64,000 nt of DNA, taken from positions 682,001 through 746,000 of the forward strand of contig CAVXFB010000006.1 of NCBI GenBank assembly GCA_963760935.1, read 5' to 3'. The notes under the pieces are model-generated. The model had not been told where the DNA came from, ran no database searches, and saw nothing but the letters and a program-made list of their open reading frames with translations. The DNA comes from CAVXFB01 sp963760935 (GTDB lineage: Bacteria > Planctomycetota > Planctomycetia > Pirellulales > Thermoguttaceae). This document shows positions 21,701 to 30,857 of the stretch, piece by piece; position 1 is the stretch's first letter, and each line of letters begins with the position of its first letter. The position numbers and the translations under genes are program-made.

Positions 21701-22191
21701 ATGCTCCACTGCTGGTCCATGCCTGCCGGCACCTGACAAGTGGGCAGCCACGTGAGCTGCTTGAGGTGCGGCGTCTCGTCGATCAGCGGCATCACTCGGT
21801 TCAGCACCAGATCAGTCGTCAGGGCAACACGAGCATCGGCATCGTCGGCAATCGCCTGAATCCGATTGAGCGAGCGATTCCGCCGTGGCGGATAGACCGG
21901 CACAGCCACCACCCCGGCGTAGAGACAGCCGAAGAAGGCGACGATGAACTCCAGCCCGGCCGGATAGAGCAGCAACGCCCGCTCGCCCACCAAGTCGTGA
22001 GCTTCGAGCCATGCCCCAATGGCCTTCGCCTGACGGTCCAACTCGCGATACGTGAGATGGACCTGTTCGTTCTCGCCGTCGACCAAGTACGTAAACGCCG
22101 TGTCGTCCGGCTGACAACGCGCGCGGTGCAGGAGCAGCTCCACAAGGTTGGAGGGGCCAAAGAACGTACCGGGCAAATGGTCGAGATGCAC
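18790..22191 (-). CDS. Fatty-acyl-AMP ligase / acyl carrier protein / alpha-oxoamine synthase fusion
   Basis: The protein has 1133 residues in three enzymatic parts. Residues about 1-590 form an AMP-binding enzyme of the fatty-acyl-AMP ligase type, with P-loop LQYTSGSTGTPKGV, the hinge FLRTGDLGFM and GRLKDLIIIHGVNFYPQDIE. Residues about 640-725 are an acyl carrier domain with the phosphopantetheine serine in TGMDSLERMEI. Residues about 755-1120 are a PLP-dependent alpha-oxoamine synthase (KBL/BioF/SPT fold) with IDEAHSMGVLGPTGRG and the Schiff-base lysine in WMGTFSKALGGLGGY. The inferred reaction is activation of a free fatty acid, loading onto the fused ACP and decarboxylative condensation with an amino acid to give an alpha-aminoketone lipid, such as a sphingoid precursor. 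The amino-acid substrate cannot be read from sequence. Confidence 0.9.
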   Translation of the reverse strand: MHLDHLPGTFFGPSNLVELLLHRARCQPDDTAFTYLVDGENEQVHLTYRELDRQAKAIGAWLEAHDLVGERALLLYPAGLEFIVAFFGCLYAGVVAVPVYPPRRNRSLNRIQAIADDADARVALTTDLVLNRVMPLIDETPHLKQLTWLPTCQVPAGMDQQWSMPDVHGDTLAFLQYTSGSTGTPKGVVLNHASLVHNSALISYSFEHTRTGAGVFWLPSYHDMGLIGGILQPLYIGRPNVLMSPMSFLQKPYRWLSAISRFRGTTSGGPNFAYDLCVRKITPEQRKTLDLSSWRVAFNGAEPVRSETLDAFAETFAPCGFRREAFFPCFGLAEATLIVSGGFVSEPPVVRAFDAAGLARGEVIDADPDDAGVRSLIGCGHNLPDQKIVIADPETLSMCPAQQVGEIWVSGPSVAQGYWQQAEATERTFCARLKDSGDGPFLRTGDLGFMQDGELFVTGRLKDLIIIHGVNFYPQDIELTVHQSHPRLRPDAGAAFTVDAKGGEQLIIVQEVERHKQSDFSGVFEAIRRAVASEHELAPDAILLIRAGSVPKTSSGKIQRHACRAGYLAGTLDVVGQWYATDLASEPAASTPLAAEDPLEVAFRARRAAASGSSNGKNGRYRATNDRLTQLVVEEIQRVAKERAAGLTLDTPIVETGMDSLERMEIVASLEEKFGGRFPEDVLPDLETTRQLVAAVEKYLGTEPRPPSARPADAEIPPQTYRFDQFPEYVRLRENLDMLDASGLGNPFFVVHEGPTTDTTVIDGHEYINFSSYNYLGMSGDPAVSEAAKLAIDRYGTSSSASRLVSGHKGIHVELEQTTSQFLGTEDTIALVGGHATNETVIGHLMGPGDLILHDALAHNSIIQGCMLSGARRRPFAHNDWAAAERLLAQLRHEYRRVLLVIEGVYSMDGDIPDLPRFVEVKKRHQTLLMIDEAHSMGVLGPTGRGIGEYYGVDRNDVDIWMGTFSKALGGLGGYISGCKALVEYLRYTAPGFVFAGAMPPPSAAAAITSLKLLQAEPQRLTRLHENSRLLLSLARQHGLNTGTSANTPIVPIILGNSIHCLKLSKAMLARGVNVMPILHPAVEESASRLRYFITARHNEQQIRYTIDAMVEELEKIEPRHLARAASGAPVGG

Positions 22192-22562
22192 TAGGATTCT
22201 GTCTCCGGCTGCCCCTCAGCTCTCCTGAGTATGAAATGACGTAGCGCGTCGAGTTGCGGGAGGGACTGCATCATTCTCGGCTGCTCAATATAACCATCAT
22301 CCGTCACCGTAGCCTTTGGATTTTAAGATTTTACCGAACTCGATGCAATTGCACAAACCGTGCGGCGTATATCGCCCTACCACTATCGGTGGGCGGTTGA
22401 CACTCTGCGCAGAATGCATTACCGTGCCGGGGGTGATGGAAATTAGCAAAGCCGAGAGCGCCGATTGGGCGAACGAGGCGTGGGCCGATCGCGGCACGGC
22501 CAAACGCGTACGGTGAGTTCAGAGCTTTGGCATTCGGCATTTTAGGCGTCCGGAGGCCCTCC
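22192..22562. other. Intergenic region between divergent genes
   Basis: About 370 bases separate the minus-strand fusion gene from the plus-strand zinc-ribbon gene. AT-rich sequence at 22290-22360 could hold promoters. Short frames here lack any recognisable protein pattern. I see no RNA gene. Confidence 0.4.
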
Positions 22563-23210
22563 ATGATTCGCGTGACATGCCCAAATTGCGGCTCGCTGTT
22601 GAGCGCCAAGGACGAATTGCTGGGCCAAACCCGCAAATGCCCCAAATGCTCGCACCCGGTCCGCATTCTGATCGGCGGCCGCGAAGAAGTCGACGAAGTT
22701 CCGCTAGATGACGCCCCAGTTGACCAGCACGTCGAGCACGCCACCGAAGAACATCTACAGCCGCCCGATCTTCCCACGCGGCTCAATCGTGATAGCCATT
22801 ACGTGATCTGCGACAAGTCGTATGTAGTGGCCACCTGGGCCAACGACGGTCGCGGTTGGATGTCGCGGCGCGGCACCGGCTTCATCAGCGCCAAGCGCAA
22901 TCGCGAAAATCTCCCGCCGGCCGGCGAGTTCCAACTCGTCGAACTCAAGTTCGCCATGCTGCCCGAAGGGAAACGCCTGACCGGACTCTCCTCTTACCAC
23001 TTGGCCTCCCGCTGGGCCCTCACCGTGCTCCACGAAGGCGACGATCAGATCGTCGGCAAGATCGCGGGCCCCGGCTCGCTGAACCGCGAGCAGAAAAGCG
23101 CGATCCGGCAGTCGCTCAAAGATCAATTCATGCGCGAGGTGTGGGCAAGCGCCACCGCAGTTCTTGAATATCTCGGCAACACTGATTACCACTCGCACAG
23201 CGTGGGTTGA
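22563..23210 (+). CDS. Zinc-ribbon protein, function unknown
   Basis: ATG 22563 is chosen over 22527 because GGAGG lies six bases before it and the protein then starts directly with the zinc ribbon: MIRVTCPNCGSLLSAKDELL, then CPKCSHPVRI, giving CxxC-CxxC in the first 35 residues. The remaining 180 residues are soluble and mixed alpha/beta (VATWANDGRGW; YHLASRWALTVL), with no membrane segment and no family I know. MJ0042-like ribbons at the N-terminus are common in planctomycete proteins. The function is open. Confidence 0.75.
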   Translation: MIRVTCPNCGSLLSAKDELLGQTRKCPKCSHPVRILIGGREEVDEVPLDDAPVDQHVEHATEEHLQPPDLPTRLNRDSHYVICDKSYVVATWANDGRGWMSRRGTGFISAKRNRENLPPAGEFQLVELKFAMLPEGKRLTGLSSYHLASRWALTVLHEGDDQIVGKIAGPGSLNREQKSAIRQSLKDQFMREVWASATAVLEYLGNTDYHSHSVG

Positions 23211-23315
23211 TCGGCTTTCGCCGCACCCGTGCCGCAATGCAATCCGTGTCCCGTTGCGAAACGCGCGTCAGAACATGCCCAGCCCTCCGCCTTGGCGGGG
23301 CGCTTCGGTCGGTGT

Positions 23316-24260
23316 TGACCTGCCCCCATTTTCTGTACCATGGGTTATGAGAGTATTGATTGGGTAACGGGTAATGGTAAGTATTCAATGCTTCGGCTGT
23401 GCTGCTGCTGGAGCGTAGGCGCAGCCGGAGCGGAAGCAGCAGCACAGCCGGCGGCAAACTCCGCCGGGGTCTGGTAGCCAAGCGAACTGTGCGGCCGCCG
23501 GTGGTTGTACTCCAGTCGCCAGGCGTCGGCCATGTAGCGGGCCTCGGCCAGGTTCGTGAACTCTTCGCGGTTGGTTAGCTCGTCTCGCAGCCGACTATGG
23601 AACGATTCGGCATAGCCGTTCTCCCAAGGCGAGCCTGGCTCCACGTACAACACCTCGACGCCGGCATGCGATAGCCAGCGTCGGATCGCTTTGGCAATGA
23701 ACTCAGGCCCGTTGTCGCTGCGAATGTGCTTGGGCACACCTCGGATACGGAACAGTTCCACCAGCACGTCGATCACCATCTCGGCCGTGACGTTGCGATC
23801 CACCTCCAACGCCAGGCATTCCCGCGTGTACTCGTCCACGATCGACAGCCACTTCAACGGTCGACCCGTGATGGTCCGATCGTGAACAAAATCCCAAGTC
23901 CACACGTGGTCCTTGTGCTCGGCCTTCCGCCGAACGCAACTGTTCTCGCTGTGTCCTAAACGCCGCCGTTTTCGCTGTTTCTGTGGCACTTTCAGCCCTT
24001 CTTGAACCCAAAGCCGATAAACACGTTTTCGATTCACACGCTGGTGGAACTGTGGTCTTGGCACCGCCCTCACGATTCGCTGTGCGATCGCAGCTTGTCG
24101 CCGTGGGACGACGCCGAGCGCCGCCCATCCCATGCCGATCGCCGCAAAGCCTTATGTCGACACATCATGGAACACGAATTATCAACGCTTGCCGCCGTTC
24201 GGCGGCTACCGCAGAAAATTCTCCTGTTGACCAAGCGCCTCATCGACTTGGCCACGTAGC
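23316..24260 (-). mobile_element. IS3-family insertion sequence remnant
   Basis: A DDE transposase reading frame is followed by a sequence beginning TGACCTGCCCCC (from about 23316), which matches the terminal repeat I know from IS3-type elements. No matching end is found near 24260-24300, and no intact orfA frame lies upstream of the transposase, so the element is truncated on that side. It sits between the zinc-ribbon gene and the URO-D gene. Confidence 0.65.
23345..24133 (-). pseudogene. IS3-family transposase OrfB (integrase core), N-terminally degraded
   Basis: The 262-residue frame carries the rve integrase core with the DDE residues in WTWDFVHDRT, IRSDNGPEFIAKA and NGYAESFHSRLRDEL. The C-terminal signature YNHRRPHSSLGYQTPAEFAA is also present. 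The helix before it reads VNRKRVYRLWVQEGLKV, typical of OrfB. The first 30 residues (MGWAALGVVPRRQ...) do not match the usual HTH_21 start, and the expected upstream part is split over other frames, so the 5' end is decayed. Without OrfA the element is unlikely to move on its own. Confidence 0.75.
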
Positions 24261-24310
24261 GTAAGTCGTCTATTCAGAAAGTGCAGGGAAGATGAAACCG
24301 ACGCAAAAGC

Positions 24311-25578
24311 CTACATCGTCGCCCGCGATTCACGCACCGCATCGTACAGCGCGACGAGGTTCTCGGCCGGAGTGCCGGCCTGGACGTTGTGTACCGGATT
24401 GAACACGAACCCGCCGCCGCGGCCGAAAATGTTCATCCGCTCCCGAACCTGTCGGCGGATTTCGTCAGGCGTCCCAAAGGGTAGCGTTTTTTGGGTGTCG
24501 ACGCCGCCACCCCAGAACGTGACTTTGTCGCCAAAACGATCTTTGAGGACCTGAGGATCCATGCCGGCGGCCGAACATTGCACGGGATTGAGGATGTCGA
24601 AGCCCGCATCGACAATGTCTGGCAGCAAGGCGATGATCGATCCGCAGGTATGGATGAACGTCTTCCAGGGCGTGTGTTGGTGAACCCAATCATTAACACG
24701 GCGATGGAAGGGTTGATAGAGCTTGCGGTAGTTCGCGGGGCTGATGAACGGCCCGTTCTGCGTGCCGAAATCGGTGCCGCTGATGTAGACTACCGACACG
24801 CGATCACCGACGGCGTCGTAGATCTTGGCGAGATTTGCGAGGGCAATCTCGCATTGGCGGCAAAACAGCTCATACACGTAGTCGAAGCGGCTGAGGGTGC
24901 TCATGTACCATTCGGAGATGTCGCGGATACCTTTTGGCTTCTTGAGCCAAGGCGCGGGACCAGCGCGATGTCGCCGAAGGCCGTACCGCCGAAATTGGCC
25001 ACGATCGCCCGATCGGTTGTCTTGCTCAACCGATCGGCCTCATTGGTGAAGTGTTCGAGCAATTCATCGGAGATTGGTCCGAACTCCTCTAGATTGTCTT
25101 CGACGTTCAGCTTATCGTCGTCGATGGGCTCCTGGCGCACGATCGTATCGAAGTAGAATCCACCTTTCGGCATGCGACCGCTTGGCGGCACCGAGCAGTC
25201 TCCTTCGGGATACATCAGGATATCGCCGTTGGGCTCGGGATCCGTTCGAAAGCCGCCGGGCACTAAGACCGGCGTGCCGTCGAACGTCGTCCAAGGCTTC
25301 CAGTCGTCGTACTGGAAACCGAAGAACGACTTGGCTCCGCCCAGACCCACCACATCAACCCCCAGCAGATCCTGTAAGTCTGGCGCGATCTCGCCCAGCA
25401 TCTGATAGGCTTCCATGACCTTGACCGGCGTGCCCGGCGGATCGAGCTTCAACGCCTGGCGGAGTCGGTACACGCTGCTGACGTGCATGCCTGTGACCGG
25501 CGTGGCCCCCAAGTCGAGAGGAACACGATCGGGCTGTTGATGATGTAAGGCGGCTTCAACTCGTTGGCGGGAATTCAT
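24311..25578 (-). CDS. Uroporphyrinogen decarboxylase (URO-D) family protein (frameshift at about 24957)
   Basis: Two frames make one protein of about 423 residues. The N-terminal part (24901-25578) starts MNSRQRVEAALHHQQPDRVP, the classic opening of URO-D-fold methyltransferase-type proteins. The C-terminal part (24311-about 24955) has FIHTCGSIIALLPDIVDAGF and ends with FNPVHNVQAGTPAENLVALY. One C added to the CCC run at 24956-24958 gives LVPAPWLKKPKGIRDISEWY across the junction. Such proteins act as corrinoid/methyl-transferring enzymes rather than in haem synthesis; the substrate is not evident, and no corrinoid protein gene is adjacent. Confidence 0.8.
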
Positions 25579-25858
25579 AGCAGTGAAATTGGATCAAGAT
25601 TGAGGACAATATACGGCCAACCGGCGGGAAATGCGCTGGAGAATGGCGGCGCAAGTTCACAGGGCTCTATTTGACGCTGCCTCATCGTAGCTTGTCAAGA
25701 ACCCCTGGTAGCCGATAGCATAGGAGTCGCCGAGTTTGCCAATAGTCTTCGCCGGTTGAGAGCATTACTTGGTGTCCGGGGGAACTGTTCACGTTGAGTC
25801 AAGCAGCCCCCCTTCTAGCACAAGAATCGAAACAGACCACCTGCCAGGGAGCGATAGC

Positions 25859-27291
25859 ATGTCACGAGTATTTGAGGATCGAGACGGTAGCGTCGTCTAT
25901 GTGCTTCTCTTGACGCTGGTCGCCGCGTTGGGAGGGCTGCTGTTTGGCTACGATACGGCCGTTATTTCCGGGGCGATCGGCTTCCTTGCCAAACACTTTG
26001 ACCTCGATCCGCAAGTGTGGACCGGCTGGGCAGCCGCTTGCGCCTTGCTTGGGTGTGCACTGGGAGCGGCCATGGCGGGCATGATGAGCGACCGCTTCGG
26101 CGCAAAGGGATGCTCATTGTCGCCGCTCTGCTGTTCTTGATTTCTTCGGTAGGCACGGCCTTTCCGCAAACGTTTACGCAGTTTGTCTTCTTCCGCATCA
26201 TTGGCGGCCTCGGCATCGGCGCCGCATCGATGACCTCGCCGATGTACATAGCTGAAGTCGCTCCCGCCCGGATGCGCGGACGCATGGTTTCGGTCAATCA
26301 GCTTGCCATTGTCACAGGAATCGTGGTGGTCTACTTCGTCAATTACTTTATTGTCAACTACGGCGCGACGGTCGATCGGACCGGCGAAATAGCCGGCGGC
26401 GAGTCGTGGAATGTTCTGTACGGTTGGCGTTGGATGTTCGGCTCCGGCATTCTGCCGTCGGCGCTGTTTCTGCTATTGTTGTGCTTCGTCCCCGAAAGCC
26501 CGCGATGGCTGGTGAAGCAAGGTCGCCACGACGAGGCCCTAGCGATTCTGTCACGTATCGTCGGCGGCCAATGTGCCCGCGCGGAAACGGCCGAGATCGA
26601 GGCCACACTGGCCCAGGAGACCGGCACGTTCGCACAGTTGTTTGAGCCCCGCATGCGCGTCGTGCTGCTGATCGGCGTCAGTCTGGCAGTGCTGCAACAG
26701 GTTACCGGCATCAACGTGTTCCTGTATTTTGCCCCGGAAATCTTTAAGAAGCTGGGCTCGGGAACGGACGTCGCGCTGATGCAGACTGTCGTGGTGGGGG
26801 GCGTAAATCTGGCCTTTACCATCCTCGCCATCTGGACCGTGGATCGGCTAGGCCGCAAGCCGCTTATGTTGGCCGGAGCGACCGGGATGGGCATCTGCCT
26901 GCTGGCATTGGGACTTGCCGCTTATGGGCAGCACACCGAGCGTTGGACGCTCATTTTCATTCTCGGCTACATCGCCTGTTTTGCCCTTTCAGTGGGCCCG
27001 GTGACATGGGTAATTCTGTCGGAGATTTTTCCGACGGGCATTCGCGGCCGGGCCATGGCGTTGGCCGCTGTATGTCTCTGGGTCGCAAACTACCTCGTGA
27101 CGCAGACGTTCACGCTGATGGACGAAAACCCCAGCCTGATCGAGCGATTCCACCACGGATTTCCGTTCTGGGTGTATGCCGCGTTTTGCGCTGTGAGCGT
27201 TGTCTTCGTGTGGCGTTGGGTACCGGAAACGAAGGGCCGGACTCTCGAAGAGATCGAACGTAGCTGGTTGCGGCGGGATGTTGAGCCATGA
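25859..27291 (+). CDS. MFS sugar porter (frameshift at about 26100)
   Basis: ATG 25859 starts MSRVFEDRDGSVVYVLLLTL. The first two helices contain the sugar-porter motif FGYDTAVISGA. At 26099-26101 the frame breaks inside the conserved loop: one added base in TTCGG/CGC would restore DRFGRKGMLIVAALLF. The second frame runs to 27291 and shows RMRGR, PESPRWL in the mid loop, DRLGRKPLML after TM8 and the C-terminal PETKGRTLEEIERSW. These are family 2A.1.1 signatures, so the protein is a 12-helix inner-membrane proton/sugar symporter or uniporter of about 478 residues. The stop overlaps the next start (ATGA), implying coupled translation. Confidence 0.85.
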
Positions 27292-28490
27292 AGGATATGC
27301 CTGTGCCGTCGCGTCTTCCGCGGAACGTCAAGCTGCTCGGTTGGGCCAGCTTCTTGAACGACGTGGCCAGCGAGATGATCTTTCCGCTCTTGCCACAGTT
27401 TCTCATTTCGGTGCTCGGCGGCAACCGCTTCCAACTCGGCATGATCGAAGGGGCCGCCGATTCGGCCAGCAGCCTGGTGAAGCTGTGGTCGGGCGCGCGC
27501 AGCGACCGCGGCGGTCGGAAATGGTTCGTCGTTTTCGGGTATGCATTGGCGGCAGTCGCCCGGCCGCTGTGCGGAGTTATTTCGTTTCCATGGCAGTTCT
27601 TCAGCATACGGATGGCCGACCGGATCGGCAAAGGCGTTCGCACGTCGCCGCGCGACGCGCTGATCGTGGAGTCGACGGCGCCGGAAATCCGCGGCCGGGC
27701 CTTCGGCTTCCACCGCGGCATGGACCACCTCGGCGCGGCGATAGGACCGCTGCTGGCGACGGCATTCCTCTGGTTCTGGTCGGACGCGCCCCGCCAGATA
27801 TTTGATGCCGCCCTGCGTCATTTGTTTTTGCTGACCATCATTCCCGGCTTGCTAGTGGTGGCGCTGTTGATCATCGGATTGCGGGAGCCGGCCACGACAA
27901 GAGACTCAGACGCATCTTCGCTCGGGCGAAAATCGGGACGCTCGTCTGCGCTGTACCCCTTCGATCGTCGCTTCCGTCTGTACTTGGTAGCACTGGTGAT
28001 CTTTACGCTCGGCAATACGAGCGACGCCTTTCTCTTGGTGCGGGCCGGTGAACTAGGCGTGGCCGCGTGGTTGCTACCGATCCTTTGGAGTGCGTTCCAC
28101 CTCATTAAGAGCGGCGGCAACATGCTCGCTGGGCGGCTTGCCGATCGCGTAGGTCCCCGTCCGCTGATCCTCGTCGGCTGGCTATATTATGCCGTAATTT
28201 ATACGGCCTTCGCCCTGGCAACGTCGGCATGGCAAGCGTGGGCGCTGTTCATGGCCTACGCACTATTCTATGCGGTCACGGAGCCGGCCGAAAAGACGAT
28301 GGTGGCGAGTCTGGCTGGTCCAGAGCGTCGCGGCCTAGCCTACGGCTGGTTCAATTGTGCCATCGGCATTGCGACACTTCCAGCCAATCTCGTCTTCGGC
28401 GCCCTGTACCAGACGTACGGACCCGTGGTGGCCTTTGGCAGCGGGGCGGGGCTTGCGCTGGTGGCGACGATCCTGCTGTCGATTCTATAG
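27288..28490 (+). CDS. MFS transporter
   Basis: The protein has 400 residues with about 12 hydrophobic segments. Its N-terminus, LGWASFLNDVASEMIFPLLP, is the characteristic start of a group of MFS permeases distinct from sugar porters. It also has RSDRGGRKWFVVFGY (loop 2-3 motif) and RIGKGVRTSPRDALI. The C-terminal half contains LADRVGPRPLILVGW and ERRGLAYGWFNCAIGI. The substrate is unknown. It overlaps the upstream porter by four bases, so the two are likely produced together. Its last six bases overlap the end of the convergent histidine kinase gene. Confidence 0.85.
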   Translation: MKDMPVPSRLPRNVKLLGWASFLNDVASEMIFPLLPQFLISVLGGNRFQLGMIEGAADSASSLVKLWSGARSDRGGRKWFVVFGYALAAVARPLCGVISFPWQFFSIRMADRIGKGVRTSPRDALIVESTAPEIRGRAFGFHRGMDHLGAAIGPLLATAFLWFWSDAPRQIFDAALRHLFLLTIIPGLLVVALLIIGLREPATTRDSDASSLGRKSGRSSALYPFDRRFRLYLVALVIFTLGNTSDAFLLVRAGELGVAAWLLPILWSAFHLIKSGGNMLAGRLADRVGPRPLILVGWLYYAVIYTAFALATSAWQAWALFMAYALFYAVTEPAEKTMVASLAGPERRGLAYGWFNCAIGIATLPANLVFGALYQTYGPVVAFGSGAGLALVATILLSIL

Positions 28491-30692
28491 GCTCTCGGGA
28501 GTCGCAGCTTCGTCACGTGGCGACAAGGGCACGTCGACGACGATGTGCACGCCCTGTTGAACGGCAGCTTCGATGATCGCCTCGCCGCCCAGCAGCCGCG
28601 CCCGCTCGCTGATGCCTTGTAGTCCGAAGTGCTCGCCGTGCACTTCGGCCGGATTGAAGCCGACACCCCAGTCTTGCACGTCGATCCGCACTCGGCCGTC
28701 GGTTCGGTCAAGCTCGATACGTACTTTCCCGCTGTGGCTATAGCGGCAGGCGTTGGTCAGACATTCCTGAACGATACGGAAGACGGCGCTTTCCAAGGGG
28801 GGCGGCAGCCGATCGAACCGCGGATCATGGACGAACTCGATTTCCGGCCCGCCCTGCCCCTGTCGTTCGCTGATCAGGCTCTCGACGGCCGCCACTACGC
28901 CCGATTCGTCGAGCACTGGCGGCCGCAGTCCACTAATGAGCCGCCGCGTTTCGGTCATCGCGTCGCGCAGCAACTGTACGGCCGACTCGAACATTTTCCG
29001 GACCACGGCGGGATCGCCATCGAGCAGCCGTGGCACCGAATCGAAGCGATACAGGGCGCCGGCTAACTGCTGCGCCAAGCCGTCGTGGATTTCGTAGGCC
29101 ACGAGCTTACGATCGCGCTCGTGCTCGTCGAGCATCTCGCGCAGCCGCCGTTGTTCTTGATGCAATTCGACTTCGGCGCGCTTGCGATCCGTGATATCGC
29201 GGACCAACGCCAGCATGAGTCGCCCGTCCTCGGTGTCCAACGCGGCCAATCGGACCTCGACGGGAAAGGTGACGCCGTCTTTGCGGCGATGGCATCCCTC
29301 GATTGTCACCGGGTATTGGTCCGCAGGGTATTCACTGTATCGCAGAAAGTTTTCCGCGACGTACCGCACATCGACATCGCGAACGTTCATCGACAGCAGT
29401 TCTTCACGCGTGTATCCAAGACTGTCACAAGCTTGCTTGTTGACATCCAAGAAGTTTCCTTGCTCGTTGCGCAGAAAAAAGGCGTCGCCGGCGTTCTCGA
29501 CCAGCCGGCGAAAGCGCTGTTCGCTTTCGGCCAGTTCGCGGGTTCGTCGGAAGACGAGTTGCTCGACGCGGACGGTGCGCCCGGTCAACAGCAGCGTATA
29601 ACCGACCGCCAGGGCGGTAATCATTAAGCCGGCCAGTACGGCCCCGGCAGGTCCCCAGGTTCGCTGCCAGGCGAGATATGAATTCATCGGGATGCACGTC
29701 ATTGTCCAGTGACTACCGGCCAGGTCAATATGCGCGATCATTGGGTCCATGCCACCGACGCGCGGCGGCGGTTGTCCGGGGATGATCGGTGCGTGGTCGC
29801 CGTGCAGCGGGGAGGGTCGCATGTAGATGGGCTGCCCATCAGGCGTGGTAATGTAAAAGTCGATTCCGACGGGTGCGAATACGTTGAGAGCCGCCTCGAC
29901 AAGTGCGTCGATTCGAGACACGACTACTACGACCCCGTTGCTGGCGGCGCGGGCCCCGGGCGATTGTGCCGTTCGCGTGTCTCCATCCCGGGCCGGTTCA
30001 AACGTATAGAGCAGGAGCGGCTCCGTGCCGTCGTGATCAGGCAGTGGCGCAACCGCCACTGTGGTTTGCCGCTTTGCCAGTGCCCGCTCGATCGCCGAAC
30101 GACATGCGGCATTTGAAGCAAGATCGAAGCCGATCAGGGATTTGTATTTCTTCGCAGGCTCGACGAACAGAAGCGGGTAGCACACATCGCCTTGCCCGGC
30201 GGGGGCCAAGGCTTCTCGATCGTCATGCTGATGAATGCGATAATTCGTCAGACCTTTCGCGCGGGCTGACTTTTCATGCACTGCACGCCGTCGGGCATCG
30301 ACGCGAGGCGCCCACGCCAGAATTTCGATGCTGGGGTGCCGCTCTTGAATCGGCGCTGTGAACGTTTGGAACTCGTCACGCTCCACCACGCCGGAGCCTT
30401 CAAAAAACGCCGCCAACGTGCCGGCCGTACCGAGCCGATCCTTCAAGTCGCGGTAAATGACGCCAATCCGTCTACCGGCGTGTGAATGAAATTTGGCTTC
30501 TAGTAAGGTCTGTTCCTCTTTGGCAAGCAGCCATCCCAATGCCAACGAAGCACCTATCCCGGCGACCGCAATCAGCAATGCGAGCGCCAAGCCGCGTCGT
30601 CGCCTGCGGCGCGCTGTGGAAGTGGCGAAAAGAGATGTGTCGGTTTCGTGAATCACGCCGAGTCTGGCACGGGTCATGTGGTGGGATTGCAT
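28485..30692 (-). CDS. CHASE-PAS sensor histidine kinase (HisKA_3 type)
   Basis: The protein has 735 residues. A TM helix at about residues 34-57 is followed by a periplasmic CHASE domain (about 75-300; GTAGTLAAFFEGS, PSIEILAWAPRV) and a second TM helix around 350-370. A PAS domain follows at about 390-510 (RRLVENAGDAFFLRNEQGNF, GYTREELLSMNVRDV). The dimerisation/phosphoacceptor part is of the NarL/DegS class with His in YEIHDGLAQQLAGAL. The ATPase has the N-box ECLTNACRYSHSGK and the G-boxes DWGVGFNP and FGLQGISERARLLGG. It should sense an extracellular low-molecular-weight signal and phosphorylate a LuxR-type regulator. No such regulator gene is adjacent, so it is an orphan kinase here. Confidence 0.9.
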   Translation of the reverse strand: MQSHHMTRARLGVIHETDTSLFATSTARRRRRRGLALALLIAVAGIGASLALGWLLAKEEQTLLEAKFHSHAGRRIGVIYRDLKDRLGTAGTLAAFFEGSGVVERDEFQTFTAPIQERHPSIEILAWAPRVDARRRAVHEKSARAKGLTNYRIHQHDDREALAPAGQGDVCYPLLFVEPAKKYKSLIGFDLASNAACRSAIERALAKRQTTVAVAPLPDHDGTEPLLLYTFEPARDGDTRTAQSPGARAASNGVVVVVSRIDALVEAALNVFAPVGIDFYITTPDGQPIYMRPSPLHGDHAPIIPGQPPPRVGGMDPMIAHIDLAGSHWTMTCIPMNSYLAWQRTWGPAGAVLAGLMITALAVGYTLLLTGRTVRVEQLVFRRTRELAESEQRFRRLVENAGDAFFLRNEQGNFLDVNKQACDSLGYTREELLSMNVRDVDVRYVAENFLRYSEYPADQYPVTIEGCHRRKDGVTFPVEVRLAALDTEDGRLMLALVRDITDRKRAEVELHQEQRRLREMLDEHERDRKLVAYEIHDGLAQQLAGALYRFDSVPRLLDGDPAVVRKMFESAVQLLRDAMTETRRLISGLRPPVLDESGVVAAVESLISERQGQGGPEIEFVHDPRFDRLPPPLESAVFRIVQECLTNACRYSHSGKVRIELDRTDGRVRIDVQDWGVGFNPAEVHGEHFGLQGISERARLLGGEAIIEAAVQQGVHIVVDVPLSPRDEAATPESL

Positions 30693-30857
30693 GGGGGTGC
30701 TATGACACCCTCGTCCAAGCGTATGGTACCTCGTCCGTTGCGGAAGTCAACTAATTCCGCATGGGGGCGTCAGGCCGTCATGCTAGCACTTTTAAGGAGC
30801 GGTGCAAGTGCCCCAGCCGGCAGTGCGTCGGAACCACCGCCACGACCAAGAGAACCG

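Noticed and set aside
20647..22194. 515-residue plus-strand open frame
   Set aside because: It is antisense to the AMP-ligase domain. No domain pattern or ribosome site is seen, and it is His/Arg/Gln-rich as expected for a shadow frame.
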